DNA of 5,340 nucleotides, from positions 1 to 5,340 of the forward strand of contig CAJMOI010000133.1 in NCBI GenBank assembly GCA_905215105.1. Reading direction: 5' to 3'. How positions within the stretch are numbered: the stretch's first letter is position 1; each line of letters begins with the position of its first letter. Below the pieces are notes generated by a model, which worked only from the letters and a program-made list of their open reading frames with translations, did not search any database and was not told the origin of the DNA. This stretch comes from an uncultured bacterium. GTDB taxonomy: Bacteria; Bacillota; Clostridia; Oscillospirales; Acutalibacteraceae. Made by a program: the position numbers and the translations under genes. Positions 1 to 5,340 of this stretch are shown piece after piece.

Positions 1-955
1 CGCCGCCCTTTTTCACAGCGTCATTGAGCAGTGCCAGCGCAGCGGTGGTGCCGTGTGCGCCGCAGCACTCCAGACCCATTTCCTCCAGAATATATGCCAC
101 ACTGTCGCCGATGGCAGGAGTGGGAGCCAGAGACAGGTCCACAATGCCGAAAGGCACGCACAGACGGCGGGAAGCTTCCTGTGCCACCAGCTGGCCCATA
201 CGGGTGACCTTGAAAGCGGTCTTTTTGATAATATCGGCAATGGCGGTGATGTCACAGTCGCCGGCCTTTGCCAGTGCTGCACGCACCACGCCAGGGCCGG
301 AAACGCCCACGTTGATTTCGCAGTCCGGTTCGCCGGTTCCGTGGAATGCACCAGCCATGAAGGGGTTATCCTCGGGGGCATTGCAGAACACCACCAGCTT
401 GGCGGCGCCGATGCAGTCCCGGTCAGCGGTGCGCTCTGCCACTTCCCGGACAATGCGTCCCATTTTGGCAACTGCGTCCATGTTGATACCGGCCTTGGTA
501 GAACCGATGTTTACAGAGGAGCAGACGAAATTGGTGCGGTCCAGTGCCTCGGGAATGCTCTCGATCAGGGCATAATCTCCGGGGCTGAAGCCCTTGTGTA
601 CCAATGCGGAATAACCGCCGATGAAGTTTACGCCCACCGTCTCGGCGGCACGGTCCAGCGCCAGCGCAAAACGAACCGGATCAACGCCGGGGTTAGCGCC
701 TGCGATCATGGAAATGGGGGTGACGGAGATCCGCTTGTGAATAATCGGGATTCCGTACTCTTTGCTGATGTCCTCGCCGGTTTTTACCAGATTCTGAGCA
801 TAGCGGCAGATCTTGTCGTAAATTTTGTCACAGGCCCGGTTTGCGTCCGGGTCAATGCAGTCCAGCAGCGAAATACCCATGGTGATGGTTCTCACGTCCA
901 GGTTTTCGTTGTCGATCATATTGATGGTTTCCAGTATATCATGGCTATTGAGCAT
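1..955 (-). CDS. PFL family protein (UPF0210/DUF711 type), C-terminus cut by window edge
   Basis: The frame is open from an ATG at 953-955 to the window edge, giving 318 residues. Family members are roughly 450 aa, so about the last 130 are missing. The start is supported by GGGAGG (plus-strand 966-971) 10 nt upstream. Family hallmarks are VRTITMGISLLDC (residues 21-33), RISVTP (75-80) and FIGGYSALVHKG (111-122), followed by Gly/Ala-rich stretches. The protein has no signal peptide or membrane segment and is probably cytosolic. The family is named for remote similarity to pyruvate formate-lyase. I see no basis for lyase activity: no glycyl-radical motif is visible, although the C-terminus where one would lie is absent. 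Biological function is unknown. It follows the ACT-domain gene by 52 nt in the same direction, an arrangement conserved in many Firmicutes (for example SP_0238/SP_0239 of pneumococcus, recalled from general knowledge). Family assignment is firm; the role is open. Confidence 0.93.
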   Translation of the reverse strand, partial: MLNSHDILETINMIDNENLDVRTITMGISLLDCIDPDANRACDKIYDKICRYAQNLVKTGEDISKEYGIPIIHKRISVTPISMIAGANPGVDPVRFALALDRAAETVGVNFIGGYSALVHKGFSPGDYALIESIPEALDRTNFVCSSVNIGSTKAGINMDAVAKMGRIVREVAERTADRDCIGAAKLVVFCNAPEDNPFMAGAFHGTGEPDCEINVGVSGPGVVRAALAKAGDCDITAIADIIKKTAFKVTRMGQLVAQEASRRLCVPFGIVDLSLAPTPAIGDSVAYILEEMGLECCGAHGTTAALALLNDAVKKGG

Positions 956-1007
956 ACTTTCACGGCCTCCCGATTGAATTTTAAAACAGTGAGCAGCCAG
1001 AAACGGC

Positions 1008-1277
1008 TCAAATGCGGTGCATGGAGTTGAAAATGTCCTCGTGCATCACATGAATTTTCAGGTTCATTTCGTCCCCGAGTCCGGTCAGCTTGTCGGAAAG
1101 CTCGTTAAAGGGAACGGTGCAGCCGGAAATATCCACCATCATAATCATGGCGAACATCTCCTGCAAAATGGACTGGGTTACTTCCACCACGTTCACTCCG
1201 TTTTCCGCGCAGACGGCAGAAACCTTTGCCAGAATGCCCACCATATCCTTACCGATAACTGTAATCACAGCGCGCAT
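1008..1277 (-). CDS. ACT domain-containing protein (UPF0237 type)
   Basis: This is a complete 89-aa protein, the usual length for the family, and consists of essentially a single ACT domain. The N-terminal strand and glycine turn read VITVIGKDMVGILAKVS (residues 4-20), followed by an N-V-V-E-V-T-Q-S-I strand and a hydrophobic MFAMIMMVDISG stretch, matching the UPF0237 pattern. ACT domains usually bind small ligands such as amino acids and act as regulatory modules; here there is no attached catalytic domain. The ATG at 1275-1277 has a strong GGAGGG site (plus-strand 1286-1291) 8 nt upstream. It is the first gene of a minus-strand operon with the PFL-family gene, so a sensor or partner role for that protein is plausible but inferred. 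Ligand and partner cannot be read from the sequence. GcvR-like proteins are related but carry two ACT domains. Confidence 0.93.
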   Translation of the reverse strand: MRAVITVIGKDMVGILAKVSAVCAENGVNVVEVTQSILQEMFAMIMMVDISGCTVPFNELSDKLTGLGDEMNLKIHVMHEDIFNSMHRI

Positions 1278-1309
1278 AGTTGAATCCCTCCAAGTTTGTT
1301 TGTCTTTAA

Positions 1310-1338
1310 ATTATGAAGGAGAATGCAGCAAAAGTCAA
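1310..1338 (-). promoter_or_regulatory. Sigma-A-type promoter of the ACT/PFL operon
   Basis: On the minus strand a -35 box TTGACT (plus-strand 1333-1338) is followed by a 17-nt spacer and a -10 box CATAAT (1310-1315). Each box differs from consensus at one base and the spacing is ideal. Predicted transcription would begin near 1303, giving a leader of about 25 nt before the ACT-gene start codon. That is too short to hold a riboswitch. Functional use is inferred from sequence only. Confidence 0.75.
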
Positions 1339-1367
1339 GCCCTGACAGGGAGCAGGGGGGCTTTTTT
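1337..1367 (+). terminator. Terminator-like hairpin with T6 tail, plus-strand orientation
   Basis: AAGCCC (1337-1342) pairs with GGGCTT (1358-1363). TG (1343-1344) can also pair with CA (1353-1354) across a GGG bulge, and a run of six T follows (1362-1367). This is the shape of a rho-independent terminator read on the plus strand, yet no plus-strand gene lies upstream in the window. It overlaps the -35 box of the minus-strand promoter. It may stop antisense transcripts before the glycosyltransferase gene, or may be incidental. Confidence 0.45.
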
Positions 1368-1445
1368 CGACAATCGTTCTTTTGATGCCGGTTGTACAAA
1401 CAAGCGCCCGGTGATTCTCGTCCGGAAAAAAACGCGGCTCTGCTC

Positions 1446-1474
1446 TTTTCAGAATGAGACAGCTGTGATACAAT
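1446..1474 (+). promoter_or_regulatory. Extended -10 promoter upstream of the glycosyltransferase gene
   Basis: A -10 box TACAAT (1469-1474), one base from TATAAT, is preceded by TG at 1466-1467, the spacing of an extended -10 element. A weak -35 box TTTTCA (1446-1451) lies 17 nt upstream. Transcription would begin near 1481, with a leader of about 50 nt ending in an AGGAG ribosome binding site (1519-1523). This is the only good plus-strand promoter I found ahead of the gene and may serve the phosphatase gene as well. Confidence 0.6.
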
Positions 1475-1533
1475 AAGAAATACACATTGTTTTGGAATGA
1501 ATCGAAAAAACCGCAGATAGGAGAAGAAAGAAC

Positions 1534-2538
1534 ATGATCCATGTCTGTTACGTGACTAACGACGGATATTGCAGCCATGCGGCGGTGTCAGCGGTATCCG
1601 TTTTTGAAAACAACCGGAACGACGATGTATGCGTCCATATTCTGGCTGAAAATATTTCCGAGGAAAGCCGCCGCCGTCTGGAAGCTGCCGCTGATCCCTA
1701 TCCCCGGGGACAGATAGACATTATCGACTGCACCGGGTATGTGGAGCGCATTCAGAAAGAATATGCGCCTCAGGGCTGGAAAGGCACCTGCAACGCGTAT
1801 CTTTATGTATTTACAGAAGAGCTGTTCCCCGATATTGACCGTCTTCTGTGGATTGACTGTGATATGGTGGTGCTGTCTTCCCTCCATGAGCTGTGGCAGA
1901 CAGACCTGGAGGGCAAACTGACAGGCGCTGTGCTGGATGTGCCGGTGTTTCTCTCCATGGCTCCGGACGATCCCTTCTGGCAGAGTCACTTCTATTTTAA
2001 CGGCGGTTTTCTGCTGCTGAATCTGAAAGAATACCGCGCCCGGCATATGGATGCGGTTTTGCAGGAGCGCCTGCGCCGGGATGGTGCCCGTTTCCGCTAT
2101 CCGGATCAGACACTGCTGAATCTGGAATTCCCCGAGGAGGACGTGGTGCATCTGGATTTGCGATATGATTTTCCCGCCGGCATCAGCGACCGTTCTTACC
2201 GGTGGGCTGCCAGCTTGAACCGGCCGGAAAAGCCCACCTTTACCGTGGAGGAATACGAACAGGCCCGGAAGAATGTGGTCATCCTCCACTATATCGGAGG
2301 CTCCTTCCCCAACAAACCCTGGTTTACGGACTGCAAGGTGTGGGGCGGACAGTATTACCGCTATTATCGCTCCATTTCTCCCTATGCAGATATTCCCATG
2401 AAGACCTTTGCGGAAAGCCGGAAGGATGCCGGACTGGTACGGCTGTATACCCGTGCTTATGATACACTGCCCCTGTCGGTTGCCAGCCGAGGTGTTTATC
2501 ATCTTCACCGGATGCTGGTGCGGAAAAAGAAATTCTGA
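1534..2538 (+). CDS. Glycosyltransferase family 8 protein
   Basis: This 334-aa protein is a retaining, nucleotide-sugar-dependent transferase of the LgtC/glycogenin fold family. Visible motifs in order are: an N-terminal nucleotide-binding strand and helix (residues 3-27, ending SVFENN); the metal-binding DXD motif WIDCDMVV (106-113, D108 and D110); YFNGGFLLLNL (154-164), the family's FNxG segment; YPDQTLLN (189-196, D191 Q192); and LHYIGG followed by NKPW (251-263), the usual C-terminal HxxG/KPW sugar-phosphate and metal-binding region. All key residues are present, so it should be active. It has no transmembrane segment. The basic tail (RKKKF) could favour peripheral membrane association, as in LPS or capsule transferases, but this is inference. 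The ATG follows AGGAG by 10 nt. The acceptor (wall polysaccharide, glycolipid or protein) cannot be told, and no other glycan genes lie alongside. Confidence 0.93.
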   Translation: MIHVCYVTNDGYCSHAAVSAVSVFENNRNDDVCVHILAENISEESRRRLEAAADPYPRGQIDIIDCTGYVERIQKEYAPQGWKGTCNAYLYVFTEELFPDIDRLLWIDCDMVVLSSLHELWQTDLEGKLTGAVLDVPVFLSMAPDDPFWQSHFYFNGGFLLLNLKEYRARHMDAVLQERLRRDGARFRYPDQTLLNLEFPEEDVVHLDLRYDFPAGISDRSYRWAASLNRPEKPTFTVEEYEQARKNVVILHYIGGSFPNKPWFTDCKVWGGQYYRYYRSISPYADIPMKTFAESRKDAGLVRLYTRAYDTLPLSVASRGVYHLHRMLVRKKKF

Positions 2539-2582
2539 CCCCCGACAGGGCGGAAAAACCTCAACGAAAGGACCGAAATTCC

Positions 2583-3395
2583 ATGGCATTTCCCTGTTTG
2601 TCCGATTGTCACACTCATACCCTTTGTTCTCCCGACGGAAATGATTCCGCGGCCATGATGTGTCAGGCGGCAGAACGCGCCGGTTTGCATGCGATTGCCA
2701 TTACCGACCACTGTGAATGCAACGATTATTTTAAGGACGGTTATCACCAGTCTGTTCCGCGCTCGTATCTGGAAGCCCGTCAGGCAGCAGTCAGATGTGA
2801 AAGCCGCCTTCGGATTTATGCCGGAATTGAATTGGGACAGCCCATGCAGAGTCTTTCGGTGGCGCAGTCCATTCTCAGCGGAGCTGACTATGATTTTGTA
2901 TTGGGTTCCGTTCACAATATTCGGGGGAAAGAGGATTTCTATTTCCTCGATTACCGGCAGGAAAATATTTACGCGCTGCTGGACTCTTATCTGGACGAGC
3001 TTCTGGAAATGGTGGAGTGGGGCGGCTTTGACTCTCTGGCCCATTTGACCTATCCTCTCCGCTACATCGTCGGGGAAGCGGGCATTCCGGTGGATCTGGG
3101 ACGTTATGATTATAAAGTGGACAAAATCCTGAAACGACTGGCGGAAAAAGAAAAAGCGCTGGAAGTAAACACTTCCGGTCTGCGCCAGAAAATTGGCATG
3201 ACGCTGCCGTCCCTCCATCTGGTGCGCCGGTTCCGGGAACACGGCGGAAAATATGTGACCATTGGTTCCGATTCTCACCGCTGGAAAGATGTAGGAGCGG
3301 GAATCGAAGCTGGATTGCAGGTGATTCAGGAGGCCGGATTCACCCATTACACCGTGTATGAAAAGCGCAGTCCCAAGCTGATTTCGCTGACCTGA
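2583..3395 (+). CDS. PHP-domain phosphatase, HisJ/histidinol-phosphatase-like
   Basis: This 270-aa protein fits the PHP metallo-phosphoesterase family and the usual 250-280 aa HisJ length. Metal-ligand motifs are complete: DCHTHT (residues 8-13, H10 and H12), ITDH (40-43), GIELG (81-85, E83), GSVHN (108-112, H111), LAHLTYP (152-158, H154) and GSDSH (228-232, D230 and H232). EVNTSGLR (194-201) is also typical of HisJ-type proteins. The family reaction is hydrolysis of L-histidinol phosphate in histidine synthesis using a trinuclear metal centre. However, many proteins so annotated have unproven substrates, and no other his gene is here. A role in histidine synthesis is therefore likely but not shown; another small phosphomonoester is possible. 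The ATG follows AAAGGA (2567-2572) by 10 nt. It lies 44 nt after the glycosyltransferase stop with no terminator between, so the two are probably co-transcribed. Confidence 0.9.
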   Translation: MAFPCLSDCHTHTLCSPDGNDSAAMMCQAAERAGLHAIAITDHCECNDYFKDGYHQSVPRSYLEARQAAVRCESRLRIYAGIELGQPMQSLSVAQSILSGADYDFVLGSVHNIRGKEDFYFLDYRQENIYALLDSYLDELLEMVEWGGFDSLAHLTYPLRYIVGEAGIPVDLGRYDYKVDKILKRLAEKEKALEVNTSGLRQKIGMTLPSLHLVRRFREHGGKYVTIGSDSHRWKDVGAGIEAGLQVIQEAGFTHYTVYEKRSPKLISLT

Positions 3396-3418
3396 CGGAA
3401 AATCCGTCTTGATTTGTA
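3394..3418 (+). terminator. Compact hairpin at the phosphatase stop codon, possible weak terminator
   Basis: GACGGA and TCCGTC (3394-3399 and 3403-3408) form a perfect 6-bp stem around an AAA loop. The stem begins inside the TGA stop codon. The tail TTGATTTGTA is only moderately T-rich, so this could terminate part of the transcription or simply separate the phosphatase message from the regulator gene. The stem is short and the call is tentative. Confidence 0.35.
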
Positions 3419-3427
3419 TAGAAACAG

Positions 3428-3449
3428 GGGTATCCCGCTTGGATATCCG
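3428..3449. promoter_or_regulatory. Paired palindromes ahead of the Lrp-type gene, candidate operator
   Basis: GGGTATCCC (3428-3436) and the perfect 8-bp palindrome GGATATCC (3441-3448) share the core TATCC, with the cores starting 13 bp apart. They end 6 nt before the GGAGGTG ribosome binding site (3455-3461) of the regulator gene. Lrp/AsnC regulators commonly bind repeated AT-centred palindromes in their own promoters, so autoregulation is plausible. I found no convincing -35/-10 pair in this 71-nt spacer, so the promoter and operator role are inference. Confidence 0.25.
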
Positions 3450-3466
3450 AATCTGGAGGTGCTATT

Positions 3467-3949
3467 ATGGATAAATTACTGCAAATTCTGAAGGAAAACG
3501 CCCGTATTCCCAGCGAGCAGCTGGCTGCCATGCTTGACTGCACAAAGGAAGAAGTGGAAAAGGCCATTGCCGATTATGAAGCAAAAGGCGTCATCAAGGG
3601 ATATCAGGCCCTGATTAACTGGGAAAAAGCCGATGAAAACCGGGCTTCTGCTTTGATTGAACTGAAAGTCAGCCCTAAGCGTGACCGCGGTTTTGACGAG
3701 ATTGCCAACCGTGTGATGGCATTCAGCGAGGTGGAAAGCGTCAGCCTCATGTCCGGCGGTTTTGATCTGGCGGTGATCGTCAGCGGAAAGAGTATGCAGG
3801 ATATCGCCATGTTTGTGGCACGGCGGCTGTCTCCTCTGGACGGCGTGCTGGCCACTGCCACGCACTTTTTCCTGACCCGTTACAAAGACGGAGGCGTTTC
3901 CTTTGTGGACGAAGAAACTGACGAAAGAAGGGACAGTTGGAGTGATTGA
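3467..3949 (+). CDS. Lrp/AsnC family transcriptional regulator
   Basis: This 160-aa DNA-binding protein has the usual Lrp architecture and length. An N-terminal winged helix-turn-helix spans about residues 1-50: KLLQILKENARIPSEQLAAML, then a recognition helix around 26-38 and GVIKGY at 41-46. A C-terminal RAM/ligand domain (about 58-137) contains the effector-loop signature SGGFDLAVIV (96-105). A polar, acidic tail of about 20 residues follows. Such proteins assemble as dimers to octamers and respond to amino acids. The ATG sits 5 nt after a strong GGAGGTG (3455-3461). Its last 8 nt overlap the aminotransferase gene, so the two are co-expressed. The pairing matches yugG-yugH (alaR-alaT) in Bacillus subtilis, where the regulator controls the transaminase gene. 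It is therefore probably a local regulator of the downstream aminotransferase and of itself. The effector amino acid is not readable. Confidence 0.93.
   Translation: MDKLLQILKENARIPSEQLAAMLDCTKEEVEKAIADYEAKGVIKGYQALINWEKADENRASALIELKVSPKRDRGFDEIANRVMAFSEVESVSLMSGGFDLAVIVSGKSMQDIAMFVARRLSPLDGVLATATHFFLTRYKDGGVSFVDEETDERRDSWSD
3928..3933 (+). promoter_or_regulatory. Ribosome binding site that fixes the aminotransferase GTG start
   Basis: AAGGGA within AGAAGGGA lies 8 nt before the GTG at 3942-3944, at ideal spacing. The more upstream in-frame TTG at 3903 has no comparable site and would add 13 residues absent from typical family N-termini. The site lies within the 3' end of the regulator gene, consistent with translational coupling. 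Confidence 0.65.
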
Positions 3950-5111
3950 CTATCAGTCTTTTTTGAACCGGGAGGTTCAGCAGGTGAAGCCTTCGGGAAT
4001 TCGCCGGTTTTTTGACATTGCCAGTGAAATGGACAATGTGATCTCCCTGAGTATCGGTGAACCGGATTTTTCCACGCCCTATCATGTCCGTCAGGAAGGC
4101 ATCCGCACACTGGAAAAGGGAAAAACCTGGTATTCCCCTAACCGGGGCTTTATGGAGCTTCGGGAAGAGATCTGTTCCTGGATGAATCGGAAATACGGCG
4201 TGACCTATGAGCCCAAAACCGATGTGCTGGTGACAGTGGGTGGTTCCGAAGCACTGGATATGTGCATCCGCTCTCTCATCAATCCCGGCGATGAGGTGCT
4301 GATTCCGGAGCCCAGCTTTGTCTGTTATGTGCCCATGACCCAGATGGCCAAGGGCGTGCCAGTGGTAATCGAGACCAAGGCCGAAAACCATTTCCGTCTG
4401 ACAGCGGAAGAACTGCGCAGCAAGATTACCGACAAAACCAAGCTGCTGATTCTGCCTTTCCCCAATAACCCCACTGGCGCCGTCATGCGCCGGGAGCATC
4501 TGGAAGCCATCGCCGAAGTGGTGCGGGAGCACAATCTGCTGGTGCTGTCCGATGAAATTTATGGAGAACTGACCTATGGAAAAGAAAAGCATGTGTGCTT
4601 TTCCTCTCTGCCGGGCATGAAGGAACGGACCATTGTGGTCAACGGTTTTTCCAAAATGTTTGCCATGACCGGCTGGCGTTTGGGCTTTGCCGTAGGCCCC
4701 AGGGAGATTCTTGCGCCTATGACCAAGCTGCACCAGTACGCCATTATGAGCGCGCCGACAACCGCGCAATATGCTGCCATGGAGGCGCTGCGCAATGGCG
4801 ATGAGGATATCGAGTATATGCGCAGTCAGTATGACATGCGCCGCCGCCTGATTGTGGACGGTTTGAACCGTCTGGGCCTGACCTGCTTTGAGCCGGAAGG
4901 CGCTTTCTATGTGTTTCCCAGCCTGAAAAAGAGCGGCCTCAGCTCCGAGGAGTTCTGTGAAAAGCTGCTGTATGACGAGCATGTTGCAGTGGTTCCCGGC
5001 AACGCTTTCGGCGAGTGCGGAGAGGGTTTTGCCCGCATTTCCTATTCCTATTCCATCAAACATATCAGCGAGGCGCTTCGCCGGATTGAGCGCTTTATGG
5101 GGCGTCTGTAA
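3942..5111 (+). CDS. PLP-dependent class I/II aminotransferase (AlaT/YugH-like)
   Basis: This 389-aa fold-type I aminotransferase has the typical family length of about 390. Landmarks are: ISLSIGEPDFSTP (34-46), substrate and glycine-rich N-terminal region; YSPNRGFMELRE (64-75); GGSEALDM (100-107), PLP phosphate loop; EPSFVCY (123-129), with the aromatic that usually stacks on the cofactor ring; FPNNPTGAV (173-181, N176); SDEIY (203-207, D204 and Y207); SKMFAMTGWRLG with catalytic Schiff-base lysine K238 and phosphate-binding R246; and FARISYS with R365, the substrate carboxylate arginine. All key residues are intact. The GTG start at 3942 is chosen from the ribosome binding site at 3928-3933 and the 8-nt overlap with the regulator gene. 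By context it is likely an alanine- or aspartate-type transaminase. Exact substrates are uncertain, since this subfamily also covers aromatic and other amino acids. The downstream gene overlaps its TAA stop by one base. Confidence 0.94.
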   Translation: MIDYQSFLNREVQQVKPSGIRRFFDIASEMDNVISLSIGEPDFSTPYHVRQEGIRTLEKGKTWYSPNRGFMELREEICSWMNRKYGVTYEPKTDVLVTVGGSEALDMCIRSLINPGDEVLIPEPSFVCYVPMTQMAKGVPVVIETKAENHFRLTAEELRSKITDKTKLLILPFPNNPTGAVMRREHLEAIAEVVREHNLLVLSDEIYGELTYGKEKHVCFSSLPGMKERTIVVNGFSKMFAMTGWRLGFAVGPREILAPMTKLHQYAIMSAPTTAQYAAMEALRNGDEDIEYMRSQYDMRRRLIVDGLNRLGLTCFEPEGAFYVFPSLKKSGLSSEEFCEKLLYDEHVAVVPGNAFGECGEGFARISYSYSIKHISEALRRIERFMGRL

Positions 5112-5340
5112 TGGGGGAGGAAAATACAGTTTGCCTTTCCGCCTGCTCCGGCTATGACTGGGAGCAGCTTCGGAGCACGGTGGCCCGTCAGTTTGATTTG
5201 CTGGAAGCGGAAAAGCTCCTGCATCCGGGGATCAAAGTCGTCATCAAACCCAATCTGGTAGTAAAAGCCGTTCCATTGATTATCGAAAAAATCATCAAGA
5301 AGAATGTACTGCCTTGCCCAAACAGTGTATTTTGCCCTTG
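5111..5340 (+). CDS. DUF362-type protein, N-terminal fragment, apparently disrupted
   Basis: An ATG overlapping the aminotransferase stop (TAATG, 5109-5113) opens a frame of 76 codons that runs off the window. Residues 1-53 resemble the N-terminus of DUF362 proteins: a short first strand, SGYDWEQLRSTVARQFDLL, then a loop and GIKVVIKPNLVVKA (40-53) containing the family's KPNL signature. DUF362 proteins are often linked to 4Fe-4S clusters and are of unclear function. After residue 53 the expected continuation (a PE-rich loop, then TTHP and a helix) is missing and is replaced by unrelated, AT-richer sequence from about 5270. The ATG has no strong ribosome binding site (only a GGGG about 8 nt upstream), suggesting translation by coupling. 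The gene may be interrupted by an insertion, be a diverged variant, or be joined to foreign sequence at an assembly edge. The family call rests on a short stretch. Confidence 0.6.
   Translation, partial: MGEENTVCLSACSGYDWEQLRSTVARQFDLLEAEKLLHPGIKVVIKPNLVVKAVPLIIEKIIKKNVLPCPNSVFCP
5270..5340. other. Compositionally distinct segment at the window end
   Basis: The last 70 bases (5271-5340) hold 26 G+C (37%), against 36 of 70 (51%) in 5201-5270. The plus-strand reading (VPLIIEKIIKKN, then Cys/Pro-rich) does not match the DUF362 family. On the minus strand one frame ends in KGKIHCLGKAVHSS and a TGA at plus-strand 5295-5297, about 25 bases inside the apparent junction. That would suit the tail of a gene carried by an inserted element, but I do not recognise the peptide or any terminal repeat. 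Too little is visible to name it. Confidence 0.35.

Noticed and set aside
53..1030. A 325-codon plus-strand open frame antisense to the PFL-family gene
   Set aside because: The protein resembles no family I know, has no ribosome binding site, and lies opposite a gene with clear family motifs; it is a by-product of that gene's codon bias.
1392..1399. TTGTACAA palindrome in the divergent intergenic region as a regulator site
   Set aside because: It is only 8 bp and interrupted immediately outside; with no matching copy nearby this is expected by chance.
1278..1533. A riboswitch or T-box leader in the divergent spacer
   Set aside because: The predicted leaders are only about 25 and 50 nt long, and no T-box or known aptamer core is visible.
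1306..1578. A 90-codon minus-strand open frame across the divergent intergenic region
   Set aside because: It would start inside the glycosyltransferase gene, lacks a ribosome binding site, and runs over both predicted promoters and the terminator-like hairpin.
1588..2589. A 333-codon minus-strand open frame antisense to the glycosyltransferase
   Set aside because: It is a shadow of the real gene: no recognisable domain and no supporting start signals.
2505..3347. A 280-codon minus-strand open frame antisense to the phosphatase
   Set aside because: It has no domain signature, while the plus strand carries all PHP metal-ligand motifs.
3903..3944. A TTG start at 3903 for the aminotransferase, adding 13 residues
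   Set aside because: The GTG at 3942 has a well-spaced AAGGGA site, gives the usual family length and overlaps the regulator stop in a typical coupled arrangement.
3780..5063. A 427-codon minus-strand open frame antisense to the aminotransferase
   Set aside because: It is His- and Gln-rich with low-complexity composition typical of antisense frames, and the opposite strand carries a complete, motif-verified enzyme.
1..5340. CRISPR array, tRNA, rRNA, defence or toxin-antitoxin system
   Set aside because: No regularly spaced repeats, cloverleaf-like segments, rRNA-like stretches or characteristic proteins of such systems were found on either strand.

Overview
The window reads as ordinary chromosomal DNA of a moderate-GC Firmicute. 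The best guess is a gut Clostridia relative (Oscillospirales type). This rests on strong GGAGG-type ribosome binding sites, sigma-A-like promoters of the TTGACA/TATAAT class, tight gene packing and family content. The taxonomic placement is an inference; no rRNA or other marker is present.

Layout. (1) Positions 1-1277, minus strand: a two-gene operon of an 89-aa ACT-domain protein (UPF0237 type) followed by a PFL-family protein (UPF0210/DUF711 type), which is cut by the left window edge. A near-consensus promoter lies just upstream. (2) Positions 1278-1533: a divergent intergenic region with that minus-strand promoter, a plus-strand terminator-like hairpin overlapping its -35 box, and an extended -10 promoter for the plus-strand genes. 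(3) Positions 1534-3395, plus strand: a family 8 glycosyltransferase and a PHP-domain phosphatase of the HisJ type, 44 nt apart. (4) Positions 3396-3466: a short spacer with a compact hairpin at the PHP stop codon and two AT-centred palindromes. (5) Positions 3467-5340, plus strand: an Lrp/AsnC regulator, a PLP-dependent class I/II aminotransferase overlapping it by 8 nt, and the start of a DUF362-type protein overlapping the aminotransferase by 1 nt.

How the genes fit together. The Lrp regulator and aminotransferase form a familiar Firmicute pairing (compare yugG-yugH, also called alaR-alaT, in Bacillus subtilis). They probably act in amino-acid transamination under amino-acid-responsive control. 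The DUF362 gene is translationally coupled to them. The ACT/PFL pair is a widely conserved but functionally uncharacterised module. The glycosyltransferase and phosphatase are recognisable enzymes, but their substrates cannot be read from the sequence.

I see no CRISPR array, defence system, tRNA, rRNA or complete mobile element, and no convincing new system. The most unusual signal is at the right edge. From about 5270 the DUF362 reading frame stops resembling its family and base composition drops from about 51% to 37% GC, which suggests an insertion, rearrangement or assembly junction.
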